Below, piece after piece: positions 1 through 6,721 of a stretch of DNA of 8,401 bases; within the stretch, counting starts at the first letter, position 1; the number at the start of each line of letters is the position of its first letter. The translations under genes and the position numbers were made by a program. The notes under the pieces are model-generated. The model worked only from the letters and a program-made list of their open reading frames with translations, was not told where the DNA came from and did no database searches. Source of the stretch: Acidobacteriota bacterium (lineage in GTDB: Bacteria; Acidobacteriota; Thermoanaerobaculia; Thermoanaerobaculales; Sulfomarinibacteraceae); assembly GCA_030637805.1 (NCBI GenBank), contig DAOWFV010000174.1, positions 1 through 8,401 on the forward strand. Reading direction: 5' to 3'.

Positions 1-62
1 GAGAATCCAGTATCGAGTAACGGGTGGGCGGGCGGATCGAGAATCCAGTATCGAGAATCGAG
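1..62. repeat. GAGAATCCAGTATCGAG direct repeat
   Basis: The 17-base word GAGAATCCAGTATCGAG occurs at 1-17 and again at 39-55, followed by a partial GAGAATCGAG at 53-62. The copies lie just upstream of the gene at 118 and may continue left of the window. No open frame or tRNA is visible in 1-117. The word resembles, but is not the same as, the AATTCTC repeats found in two other gaps of this window. Its function is unknown. Confidence 0.6.
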
Positions 63-117
63 TGACCAGGGCACCTGAGAACCAAGCACAGGGGACCCGT
101 CCGCAAGGAGCAACGTC

Positions 118-564
118 ATGAGCGATCGGAAATATCGTCACCGCGGTTACCAGGACGACGATCGGGACCGCGAGCAGCAGCAGCGTCAACGGCCCAAGAC
201 TGACGGCGTCAAGCGGTTCGACGGCGCCCCCCGAGGGAGGGGTCTCGGTGCCCCGACCACCGTGGCCTTCAAGTGCGCACGGTGCGGCCACGAGCTCGCG
301 GATCCGAGGATCGAGAAAGACACCACCTGTTCGTCCTGCGGCTCGGCCCTGCACTGCTGCACCAACTGCAGCTTCTTCAACACCGGCGCCCAATTCGAGT
401 GCCGCAAGCCGATCACTGCCCGGGTCGAGAGCAAGACCAAGGCCAACGACTGTACGTACTTCGAGCCCAAGGCCGTGCGCGACCTCAAGGTGAAGGCGAC
501 TCCCGATGGTCCCGACGGTCCCGCGGATCCGCACGCGGCGTTCCACGCACTGTTCAAGAAGTAA
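118..564 (+). CDS. Cys-rich double zinc-binding protein of unknown function
   Basis: A 148-residue cytoplasmic protein with no signal peptide or membrane segment. The first 45 residues are very polar and probably disordered (many D, R and Q). Residues 53-74 form a zinc ribbon: C53-x2-C56 and C71-x2-C74. A second Cys cluster follows, with C80, C81, C84, C95 and C112, in the pattern CCTNCSFF then EC then NDCTYFEP. This second module resembles a 'C-x2-C-x-FF ... ANDCxYFEP' segment that I recall from hypothetical proteins of deltaproteobacteria and Acidobacteriota; no catalytic function is known to me. The ATG at 118 is preceded by AAGGAG at 105-110 with 7-nt spacing, so the start is well supported. 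The basic N-terminus with zinc ribbons would suit RNA, DNA or ribosome binding, but this is inference only. A hairpin overlaps its stop codon. Confidence 0.85.
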   Translation: MSDRKYRHRGYQDDDRDREQQQRQRPKTDGVKRFDGAPRGRGLGAPTTVAFKCARCGHELADPRIEKDTTCSSCGSALHCCTNCSFFNTGAQFECRKPITARVESKTKANDCTYFEPKAVRDLKVKATPDGPDGPADPHAAFHALFKK

Positions 565-589
565 TCCCCGCGCAGGGCGCGGGGATTAC
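561..589. terminator. Perfect 13-bp hairpin between convergent genes
   Basis: GTAATCCCCGCGC (561-573) and GCGCGGGGATTAC (577-589) are exact reverse complements around an AGG loop. The stem contains the TAA stop of the upstream gene and lies 37 bases from the stop of the oppositely oriented transporter gene. It is well placed as a bidirectional terminator. No T-tract follows on either strand, so it would be a non-canonical terminator or an mRNA 3' end stabiliser. Confidence 0.6.
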
Positions 590-625
590 TGAGAAAGTCT
601 AGGCCGAGAATCCGCTGCTGTCACT

Positions 626-2335
626 TTACTCCGTGCTTTTCTCGAACTTGCTGGGGAGGTCGAGCCCATAGCCTTGTCTTCGATCGGCCTGCTTGAGAAG
701 GACCGCAAAAACCATACCGGCGACGCCCAAAATGGCGAGCATAAGAATCGCCAGAGTGTAGTTGTACACCGCTCCCAGATCGGCCCTGTCAAGGTGTTTT
801 CGCTGCTCGTCGATGTTTTCAAGCGTGGCGTTGGCCGCGAACGCTGCGGCTATCGTCTGCGCTTCGCGATATCGGGAGGCATAGGGTTCGGTCAGCTGAA
901 TCGCCAGCTCCCTTGCGGCCTCATCCGGTTCGGCAAAATCCCGGGCCGCCTTCCTCGCCGCCTCCAGAAGCTCTCTCTTCTCCTCCGTGGTCAGCGCTGC
1001 CTTCGGCAAATCGAAGATCCCTCGCTCTTCTTCCCCGAGGATTTCCACCACTGCAGTCCTGGCCTCTCCGAGCTGGGCGCCTGCCACCTGCGCAGCGGCA
1101 ACCCCCGGATTGGTGCCATCGAGGACCAGCCCGATCAGAATCGGGAAAAGATAAAGCCCGATGTTCTGGACGGAAAATGTGATGCCGTAGGCGGTGCCGA
1201 GACGGTTGTCGCCCACGATCTTGGCGATGGCCGGCCACATGGCCGCCGGCACCAACGAAAAAGTCATACCGAGCAGGAACATCGGAATCAGAGGATTGAG
1301 ATTCGTCAATGCGAGCATGAGATGCACGACGACGAGCATCGCCGAACCAACGACCATCAATGATGCGCCCCAACCCCTGAAGTCGATGACCCAGCCGAAC
1401 AGGGGCGTGAAGAAGATCGTGCCGAAGTACACGATGCTGGCGATGTCGCTGGCCCGGGTCAACGACATCCCAAACTTGTTGACGAGCAGGTCGGGAGCGT
1501 AGTTCATGAAGGGGAAGACCGCCGAGTAAAAAGTCACGCACAGGAAGACGATGAAAAGAAACGAGGGATTGGTGATCAGCTTACCGAGGTCGCTGAACCG
1601 GAACGGCTCTTCTGCCTCTTGTTCGTCGCCGTCTGCAGCTGGGGCCGCACTCCGCTGCCGCTCGAACCGGACGTCGACAAAGGTGTACACCACCCACGCA
1701 AGCAAGCCGATGACCATCAGGACGAAGCAGAGCCAGAGCGAGACGGTCCAGTCCGGCTTGAGAATCCGCGGCGAGACGATCAGTCCCATCATCGATCCCA
1801 CACGCGCCAGGGCCAGGTTGATCGCGAGGGCCAACGCCACCTCACGACCTCGAAACCACTTGACGATGACCTTGCTGAAAATGACGATCGAGGTCTCGGC
1901 GCCGAGGCCGTAAAACAGGAAGCCCAGCCACATCATTTTAAGTGAGGGGCTCCAACCGCTGAGAAACGAGCTCATAAACGCATGGCCGAAACCGCCGCCG
2001 TTGAAGTAGTCGGTGGCGCCGTACCAAGTCAAGAAGGCGCCGACAACCATGCTGGAGACGAAGAAGTTTCCCGTGATTCGAATCCCCATTTTGTCGGCGA
2101 TAACGCCGCCTATGACGGCCATCAGGAGAAAAACATTGGGCCACGAGTAAGCCGACCGGAACTGACCATAGTCGGCTGAGTCCCAGCCGAGCTCGCTGGT
2201 GAAGGTTCCTTTGAGAGGGGAGATGGCATCGTAAAAGTAGTAGCAGGCGGCGATGGTGATGCTGACCAACAACACGACGCCCCAGCGTCTGAGCGGCGAA
2301 TCGGCCATGCTCTTCTGGATTATGGGTGGGTTCAC
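626..2335 (-). CDS. MFS transporter, MFSD1-like, with large TM11-TM12 insert
   Basis: A 569-residue inner-membrane transporter with about 12 hydrophobic helices (TM1 about 19-38, TM6 about 199-221, TM7 about 257-278, TM12 about 523-548) and a charged central loop (about 222-250), as in the major facilitator superfamily. The segment WFRGREVALALAINLALARV after TM4 resembles the WFKGKE...ARIGS signature of MFSD1-type proteins. MFSD1 in animals transports dipeptides, but the substrate here is unknown. Residues 407-522 form an extra charged, helix-prone segment between TM11 and TM12, which by MFS topology would be periplasmic. I place the start at the GTG at 2335-2333 because AAGGAG (2348-2343, minus strand) lies 7 nt upstream. 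The frame is open 22 codons further, to a GTG at 2401 that has no SD. The gene is divergent from a phosphoesterase and convergent with the gene at 118, and appears monocistronic. Confidence 0.88.
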   Translation of the reverse strand: MNPPIIQKSMADSPLRRWGVVLLVSITIAACYYFYDAISPLKGTFTSELGWDSADYGQFRSAYSWPNVFLLMAVIGGVIADKMGIRITGNFFVSSMVVGAFLTWYGATDYFNGGGFGHAFMSSFLSGWSPSLKMMWLGFLFYGLGAETSIVIFSKVIVKWFRGREVALALAINLALARVGSMMGLIVSPRILKPDWTVSLWLCFVLMVIGLLAWVVYTFVDVRFERQRSAAPAADGDEQEAEEPFRFSDLGKLITNPSFLFIVFLCVTFYSAVFPFMNYAPDLLVNKFGMSLTRASDIASIVYFGTIFFTPLFGWVIDFRGWGASLMVVGSAMLVVVHLMLALTNLNPLIPMFLLGMTFSLVPAAMWPAIAKIVGDNRLGTAYGITFSVQNIGLYLFPILIGLVLDGTNPGVAAAQVAGAQLGEARTAVVEILGEEERGIFDLPKAALTTEEKRELLEAARKAARDFAEPDEAARELAIQLTEPYASRYREAQTIAAAFAANATLENIDEQRKHLDRADLGAVYNYTLAILMLAILGVAGMVFAVLLKQADRRQGYGLDLPSKFEKSTE

Positions 2336-2342
2336 GCTGTCA

Positions 2343-2348
2343 CTCCTT
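2343..2348 (-). promoter_or_regulatory. Shine-Dalgarno that fixes the transporter start
   Basis: Minus-strand AAGGAG ends 7 nt before the GTG at 2335. It decides between three possible starts: GTG at 2401 (no SD), GTG at 2335 (strong SD) and ATG at 2308 (weak GAAGAG). Confidence 0.7.
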
Positions 2349-2452
2349 GCCTGTGGTCGAAGAATTGATTCGTCATCGACAGTTCCCTTATGACTCAACA
2401 CTCACACGGCATTGTAGCTGCGCCGGGGGAATACTACATTCCTAAATAGTGT

Positions 2453-2458
2453 TATACT
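2453..2458 (+). promoter_or_regulatory. Candidate -10 box in the divergent gap
   Basis: TATACT lies 55 bases before the GTG start at 2513. No convincing -35 box is seen at 16-18 nt upstream. The box sits at the left edge of an imperfect inverted repeat, ATACT (2454-2458) and AGTAT (2465-2469), which could be an operator. The opposite strand of the same place reads TATAAC, so overlapping divergent promoters for the transporter and the phosphoesterase are possible. The evidence is weak. Confidence 0.35.
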
Positions 2459-2473
2459 GTCCAGAGTATCCGT

Positions 2474-2507
2474 GGGTCCCCGGCGACCGCGGTCGCCGGA
2501 GGTACCC
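2474..2507 (+). promoter_or_regulatory. 20-bp perfect palindrome next to the SD
   Basis: CCGGCGACCGCGGTCGCCGG (2480-2499) is a perfect palindrome. The stem extends outward with GGGT (2474-2477) pairing with ACCC (2504-2507), plus CC/GG and two small bulges. The SD GGAGG (2498-2502) of the phosphoesterase gene is within the right arm of this extended stem, so folded mRNA would occlude it. Alternatively it is a dyad operator for a dimeric regulator. Confidence 0.5.
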
Positions 2508-2512
2508 GCTTA

Positions 2513-3364
2513 GTGCTGACACGCCGACGCTTCATCAGAAATGCCACCTTGTCCGCCGCGAGCTCGCTCGGCTTCGCGGGATATGGGTTTGCTAGCGCCC
2601 TCGATCTACCCGGTCTGCGCCGAGTCACCCTCGATCTTCCCGCATTACCCCAATCCTGGGACGGCCTCAGGATTCTGCAAATCTCCGACGTCCACGCCGG
2701 TCCCTACATGGACAGCGAGCGGATGGCTCGGGTACGGGAGATGGCTGCCAAAATTCCCGCCGACCTCATCGTCTTCACCGGCGACCAAATAGACCGCAGG
2801 CCTTCCGATGCCGAGCACTTTGCGCGCGGCTTCCGCGGCATCGAGGCGCCGCTTGGAGTCTGGGGCGTTCTCGGTAACCACGATCACTTCATCGATCCCC
2901 AGCGCTCCGAGTGGGCGCTGCGTGCAGCGGGCATCCAGCCCCTGATCAACCGCGGCGTGGTCCTCGAGCGGGAAGGGTCCAGTCTGGCGCTGGTCGGCGT
3001 GGACGATCTGCAGGCCGTCGATGATCGCGGTCCCGACTTCTCGATTCTCGGCCAATTCCCGTCGGCGTTCCGGATCTGCCTCTGCCACCAGCCTCAGGGC
3101 TGGCACCGCGCGGCGGCTGCTGGCGCCCACCTCACCGTCTCCGGCCACACCCACGGCGGGCAGATCGCGCTGACCAACCGCAACCTCAACGCCGCACGAT
3201 TCAGCACCCGCTACATCGCCGGACCCTACCGCCGCGAGAACGCGTTCTTGTACGTATCACGCGGGGTCGGCGTGGGCGCGATTCCGGTCAGGGTCGGAGC
3301 GCCACCCGAGATCGACCTGCTGACACTGCGCAGCACCACGGTCAGCGCGCAAGTCGCGGCGTAG
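2513..3364 (+). CDS. Tat-exported YkuE/YaeI-type metallophosphoesterase
   Basis: A 283-residue calcineurin-like phosphoesterase with two-metal active-site motifs in order: SDVH (58-61), GDQID (90-94), GNHDH (121-125), CH (191-192) and GHTHGGQ (211-217). The N-terminus TRRRFIRN followed by a hydrophobic stretch and ASA at 27-29 fits a twin-arginine signal peptide, so the enzyme should act outside the cytoplasmic membrane. Relatives include YkuE of Bacillus (a Tat substrate), YaeI of E. coli and chlamydial LpxG, which cleaves UDP-2,3-diacylglucosamine in lipid A synthesis. An exported enzyme is less likely to have the LpxG role, so the substrate is unassigned. The start is GTG at 2513 with GGAGG at 2498-2502, spacing 10 nt. 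This start keeps the full Tat motif directly at the N-terminus. Confidence 0.9.
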   Translation: MLTRRRFIRNATLSAASSLGFAGYGFASALDLPGLRRVTLDLPALPQSWDGLRILQISDVHAGPYMDSERMARVREMAAKIPADLIVFTGDQIDRRPSDAEHFARGFRGIEAPLGVWGVLGNHDHFIDPQRSEWALRAAGIQPLINRGVVLEREGSSLALVGVDDLQAVDDRGPDFSILGQFPSAFRICLCHQPQGWHRAAAAGAHLTVSGHTHGGQIALTNRNLNAARFSTRYIAGPYRRENAFLYVSRGVGVGAIPVRVGAPPEIDLLTLRSTTVSAQVAA

Positions 3365-3372
3365 TCGATTCA

Positions 3373-3510
3373 ATCAAACTCTGGGTTTGGGCTGCTGGCA
3401 GGTGACGCTGCCTGTTGTCGTCGCGCTCATCGAGGTTGCCCGGTCAGCGCGCGTATCAAAGCTCCGGATTTGTGCCACTGATAGGTGACGCGGCCTTCCT
3501 GTCGGCACTC
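3373..3510. repeat. Diverged direct repeat pair, 82-base offset
   Basis: Segments starting ATCAAA at 3373 and 3455 align over about 41 bases with roughly 32 matches by eye, both containing AGGTGACGC and then GCC. The left copy contains a small GGCAG/CTGCC stem (3397-3401 with 3408-3412) that could terminate the phosphoesterase transcript; the right copy has lost it. No coding potential is seen. The gap from 3365 to 3734 holds no supported gene. Confidence 0.45.
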
Positions 3511-3519
3511 TGCCCGTGA

Positions 3520-3577
3520 GGATGCCAGGCACGCCGCCATGATGTTGAGGACAACATCATGGCGGGATGCCAGGCAC
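3520..3577. repeat. 14-bp hairpin flanked by 13-bp direct repeats
   Basis: CCGCCATGATGTTG (3534-3547) and CAACATCATGGCGG (3552-3565) form a perfect stem with an AGGA loop. The identical word GGATGCCAGGCAC flanks it at 3520-3532 and 3565-3577. The TGCCAGGCA core resembles GTGCCTGGCAC-type words that I associate with dispersed REP-like elements. It could be a mobile REP-type element bounded by duplicated ends, or a terminator between the convergent genes ending at 3364 and 3735. No T-tract is present. Confidence 0.55.
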
Positions 3578-3634
3578 CTCCGAAGTAGCGCGCCCAAGCG
3601 CGGGCAACACGTTGCAACCCACGCCTACGCTTCA

Positions 3635-3730
3635 CCGCGCCGATAATTCAGAATTGAGAATTAAGAATTGAGAATTCCTGCCTCGGCCTCCCCGCGCCGA
3701 TAATTCCGAATTCCTAATTCCGAATTCAAA
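3635..3730. repeat. AATTC-rich intergenic repeat block
   Basis: CCGCGCCGATAATTC occurs at 3635-3649 and 3692-3706, each followed by one variable base and GAATT. Between and after them are heptamer-like units: GAGAATT, AAGAATT, GAGAATT (3656-3676), and AATTCC / GAATTC words at 3701-3727. This is the reverse-complement type of the AATTCTC array at 6998-7025. A short open frame through it (63 codons, minus strand) is only repeat translation. Confidence 0.6.
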
Positions 3731-3734
3731 ATCC

Positions 3735-4214
3735 CTACATCGGGTACAGCCCGCTGTCGCGCTCCGGAGGGGCGCCTGGGTAGGCTCCGCCCTCTCCCCC
3801 CATTTCTTCCTCGAGGGCTTCACCCAGCTCCTCCTCCACCTCTTCCGGATCCTCGCCGGCTTCGAGGCGGCGGATCATCTCCTCCATTGCCGGTGTCACC
3901 GGTTCGCCCGCGATCTCGGTCATGCGCCGCACCGCGGCCGCCATCTGCCGGGGATCGTTCTCGTCCATGTTTTCGAGCTCCGCAGCGAAGCGCATCATCT
4001 CGCGCTCGATCCGCGGATCGTCCATGCCCTGGCCGTCCGCCTCTTCACCTCCACCCGTCTTCGGGGAAGCGGTCACGCCAAAGCGTGACGGCACCCGTCG
4101 CAGGTCGGCGGCGTGACATTTGGGGCAGGTGGGGATCTTCGCGGTATCAACGGCAAAGGCGTGAAAGCTGTAGATCCGGTTGCACACCCTACACAGGAAT
4201 TCGTAGACAGGCAT
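3735..4214 (-). CDS. FmdB-family zinc-ribbon protein with long acidic tail
   Basis: A 159-residue cytoplasmic protein that begins MPVYEFLCRVCNRIYSF, the typical start of the FmdB/CxxC_CxxC_SSSS regulatory zinc-ribbon family, with metal ligands C8, C11, C30 and C33. Family members are usually about 70-110 residues. Here the ribbon is followed by a Gly-rich linker and an acidic, helix-prone tail (about 63-140) with PRQMAAAVRRMTEIAGEP and RRLEAGEDPEEVEEELGEAL. The start is ATG at 4214-4212, because GGGAGG lies 6 nt upstream and the family begins MPxYE; the frame itself stays open 11 codons further. Its ATG shares one base with the TGA of hflX (TGATG), so the two are probably translationally coupled. 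Function is unknown; a role beside HflX is inference. Confidence 0.85.
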   Translation of the reverse strand: MPVYEFLCRVCNRIYSFHAFAVDTAKIPTCPKCHAADLRRVPSRFGVTASPKTGGGEEADGQGMDDPRIEREMMRFAAELENMDENDPRQMAAAVRRMTEIAGEPVTPAMEEMIRRLEAGEDPEEVEEELGEALEEEMGGEGGAYPGAPPERDSGLYPM

Positions 4215-5479
4215 CAGCCTCCTCCCTTGCCGCTGAGGGTATTCCAACCCGGGATCCGGTAAAGGTCGAGCCCGGCCTCCACCAGCAGGCGAGGATCGAC
4301 TCTCATCGCCAGCTCAACCGCCTCATCCATGAACCGCCGCGCCAGCTGATGTGGCAGACCGACCGCCCGACGCACCATCTCGGGCTCCTCCAGCGGTACC
4401 CTGAGGATGGCCACGCCGGGCGCCGAAAGCAAAATCGTGCGGACCCGTTCTTTGAGCTCGACCACCCCCTTGCCGGTGGCCGCCGAGAGGGTCACGGACT
4501 CGCCGCGGGGCTCCATTGTCGGGTAGCAGCGTGACTGGAGTAGGTCGATCTTGTTGAACACGACCAGCGTCTGGTTGCGCTCGACCCCGAGGCCCTCGAG
4601 CACCTCTTCACCAACCCTCAGGTGCTCCTCCCACGCGGGATGCGCAGCGTCCACCACGTGCAGCACCAGATCGGCATCAACGGCCTCTTCGAGGGTCGAG
4701 CGGAACGGCGCCACCAGATCGTGCGGCAGCTTGCGGATGAAGCCCACCGTGTCGGTGAGTACCGCGGTGACCTCCTCGCCAAGAGCCGCCCGGCGTGCCC
4801 TCGGGTCGAGGGTGGCAAAGAGCCGGTCCTCGACCAGGACTGCGGCCCTGGTCAGCCGCCGGAAGAGAGAGGACTTGCCGGCGTTGGTGTAGCCAACCAG
4901 CGCAACCGTGGGAAGGTCGATCCGCCGTTCGCGGCGCAGCCGCCGGTCGCGCTCGATGACGGCGAGCTTGCCACGGAGCTGAGCCATTCGTCGCGAAATC
5001 AGGCGGCGGTCGATCTCGAGCTGGGTTTCGCCCACTCCACGGGTGCCGATGCCGCCGGCCTGGCGCGAGAGGTGGCGCCAGCGGCGGGTGAGCCGCGGCA
5101 AGAGGTAACTCAGCTGCGCCAGTTCTACCTGGGTCTGTGCCTCCCGGCTGCGGGCCCGCTGCGCGAAGATATCGAGGATCACCGCGGCGCGGTCGAGGAT
5201 CTTGAGCGACTTCGGCAGTTCGCCCTCGATGTTTCGTACCTGCGAGGCGGTGAGGTCCTCGTCAAAGACCACCGACTCCGCCGCTTCGTCCTCGCAGCGT
5301 GAACCGAGTTGGTGCAGAAAGCCGCGACCTACCACGGTGGCGGGGTCGGGTTTCACGCGCTCCTGGAGGCCACGGCCCACGACCACTCCGCCCGCCGTTT
5401 CTACCAGGCGTTCAAGCTCGTCGAGGTGCTCCTCCGCCAGCGGACGCGGCAGCCCCGGCACGACCAGGCCGACGAGCAT
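4214..5479 (-). CDS. hflX: Ribosome-associated GTPase HflX
   Basis: A 421-residue GTPase that in E. coli binds and splits ribosomes during heat and other stress. Visible features: N-terminal HflX nucleotide-binding-like domain (about 1-130); a basic coiled linker with the family hallmark GGIGTRGVGETQLEIDRR (142-159); G1 GYTNAGKSS (196-204); G2 ATLDP (222-226); G3 DTVGF (243-247); G4 NKID (309-312); G5 SAATGKG (332-338). A C-terminal domain follows. The length matches the family (E. coli 426). I place the start at ATG 5479 (MLVGLVVPG), with a weak SD GGGAA 6 nt upstream. The frame extends 24 codons into the upstream gene, but those residues are low-complexity. It lies 26 nt after the HemL-like gene and overlaps the fmdB-type gene, third in a four-gene operon. 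Confidence 0.95.
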   Translation of the reverse strand: MLVGLVVPGLPRPLAEEHLDELERLVETAGGVVVGRGLQERVKPDPATVVGRGFLHQLGSRCEDEAAESVVFDEDLTASQVRNIEGELPKSLKILDRAAVILDIFAQRARSREAQTQVELAQLSYLLPRLTRRWRHLSRQAGGIGTRGVGETQLEIDRRLISRRMAQLRGKLAVIERDRRLRRERRIDLPTVALVGYTNAGKSSLFRRLTRAAVLVEDRLFATLDPRARRAALGEEVTAVLTDTVGFIRKLPHDLVAPFRSTLEEAVDADLVLHVVDAAHPAWEEHLRVGEEVLEGLGVERNQTLVVFNKIDLLQSRCYPTMEPRGESVTLSAATGKGVVELKERVRTILLSAPGVAILRVPLEEPEMVRRAVGLPHQLARRFMDEAVELAMRVDPRLLVEAGLDLYRIPGWNTLSGKGGG

Positions 5480-5505
5480 CGTGCGTTCCCGGGAGTCGTT
5501 TGTAA

Positions 5506-6717
5506 TCAGGGAAGATCCTCTTGGTGCAGGCGCAGCAGTACCTGTTCGCATGCTGCCAGTGTCTCCTCCACATCCTTGGCCCCATGCGCGCTGGAGACAA
5601 ATGCGGCCTTGCCCGGCTCCTGCGGCAGGAGAATACCCTCGTCGAGAAGCCCCCCCACCAACCGGCGGTAGGCGTCGCCGTCCGACCTCTCCAGCCCCTT
5701 CCGATCCGTAACAACCTCATCGGTCATATAGATCGCGAAGACCGAACCCACACGGTTGATGGTCATCGGCCTGGAGAAACGCTCGGCAAGGGCTAGCAGC
5801 CCTTCCACCAGCTGCGCGGTGCGCTCCTCGAGGCGCTCGTAAACCGCATCGTTCTTGAGGATGGAGAGTATGGCCTCGGCCGCCGCCAAGGAAACGGGGT
5901 GGGGCGTGGGCAGCATCTCATCGCCCTCGAGCTCGGGCTCGAGCCGCTCCTCACGGAATGCCACCACACCGATCGGGAAGCCCCCACCAAGGGCGGCGCC
6001 GTAGACTGCGACATCGGGGGTGATCCCGGCGCGGGCGGCGGCGCCGCCGCGGTGCACTCGGAAGCCCGAGACACGTTCGTCGAGCACCAGGAGCACGCCC
6101 TGCTTGCGGCACGCCTCCGTGATCTCCTCCAGGGCACCCTCCGGAGGGGGGACGACCCCGAAGCGGCCCATCAAGGGGTCAACGATCAACGCTGCGACCT
6201 TCGATCCTCCCGCCGTAAGGGCTGCGATGATCCGGTCCACATCCCAACCAGGAACCTGGCGGATCGGGTTCGATCGGTCATCCGCGAGATCGGCCGGGGC
6301 GCCCACACGCAGCCGAGCTCCTCCGTCGAGGACCAGGAAATGCTTCTTCCCCGTGGTCCGGCGCGCCCAACGCATGACGTGACGGAAGGCCTCGTCCTGG
6401 TTGCGGCAGAACCACCAGCTTTTCACACGGGGCAGGAACTGACTCAGGGTCTCGGCGAGGTCGACCTCCTGGGGCACGTGGAATCCTTCGGGAATACCTG
6501 TATGCAGCACCTTGCGGACTGCGTCCAGGATGAACTGATTGGCGAAGCCCACGATGGTGGCGCCGCCCGCACCGAGGTAGTCGATGTACCCGGCATTGTC
6601 CACGTCGAAGACGCGCGAACCCTCGGCCTTCTGTGCCACCAAGGAGTTTTCCCCACCGGCGCGCAGAATCGGCACGGTCTCCGCCTTTGCCATCAGCTCA
6701 TCGAGTCGTTGACCCAT
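5506..6717 (-). CDS. HemL-like class-III aminotransferase pseudoenzyme
   Basis: A 403-residue protein that aligns along its whole length with glutamate-1-semialdehyde 2,1-aminomutase (HemL, about 426): FDVDNAGYIDYLGAGGATIVG near the start, GRFGVVPP, LDERVSGFRVHRGGAAARAGITPDV, GGGFPIG, and a C-terminal GILLPQEPGKAAFVSSAH. The residue that should be the PLP Schiff-base lysine (E. coli K265, context LGKIIGGG) is alanine 241 (YGAALGGG, codon GCC at 5997-5995). The SGTEA phosphate loop reads RNQDEA (105-110), the YHG PLP-stacking motif is absent (130-139), and GTLSGNP reads MLPTPHP (268-274). D213, the pyridine-N partner, remains. PLP catalysis is therefore unlikely although the frame is intact. 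The start is ATG 6717, 4 nt after the upstream stop; upstream starts would overlap that gene. Gene two of the operon ahead of hflX. Role unknown. Confidence 0.85.
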   Translation of the reverse strand: MGQRLDELMAKAETVPILRAGGENSLVAQKAEGSRVFDVDNAGYIDYLGAGGATIVGFANQFILDAVRKVLHTGIPEGFHVPQEVDLAETLSQFLPRVKSWWFCRNQDEAFRHVMRWARRTTGKKHFLVLDGGARLRVGAPADLADDRSNPIRQVPGWDVDRIIAALTAGGSKVAALIVDPLMGRFGVVPPPEGALEEITEACRKQGVLLVLDERVSGFRVHRGGAAARAGITPDVAVYGAALGGGFPIGVVAFREERLEPELEGDEMLPTPHPVSLAAAEAILSILKNDAVYERLEERTAQLVEGLLALAERFSRPMTINRVGSVFAIYMTDEVVTDRKGLERSDGDAYRRLVGGLLDEGILLPQEPGKAAFVSSAHGAKDVEETLAACEQVLLRLHQEDLP

Positions 6718-6721
6718 TTCC

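Noticed and set aside
674..1363. Long plus-strand frame (229 codons) opposite the transporter gene
   Set aside because: It is antisense to a clear MFS gene, has no recognisable domain and is basic and low-complexity; a shadow of GC-rich codon use.
2333..2401. Extended transporter N-terminus from GTG 2401
   Set aside because: No SD before 2401, polar non-conserved residues, and a strong AAGGAG sits correctly for the GTG at 2335.
2645..3154. Minus-strand frame opposite the phosphoesterase
   Set aside because: Antisense to all the metal-binding motifs of the real gene; no independent support.
3632..3823. 63-codon minus-strand frame through the AATTC repeats
   Set aside because: Its sequence is a translation of the repeat (NSEL / NSQF-like words) and it overlaps the FmdB gene in another frame.
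5480..5551. Upstream extension of hflX by 24 codons
   Set aside because: The added residues overlap the end of the HemL-like gene and do not resemble an HflX N-terminus.
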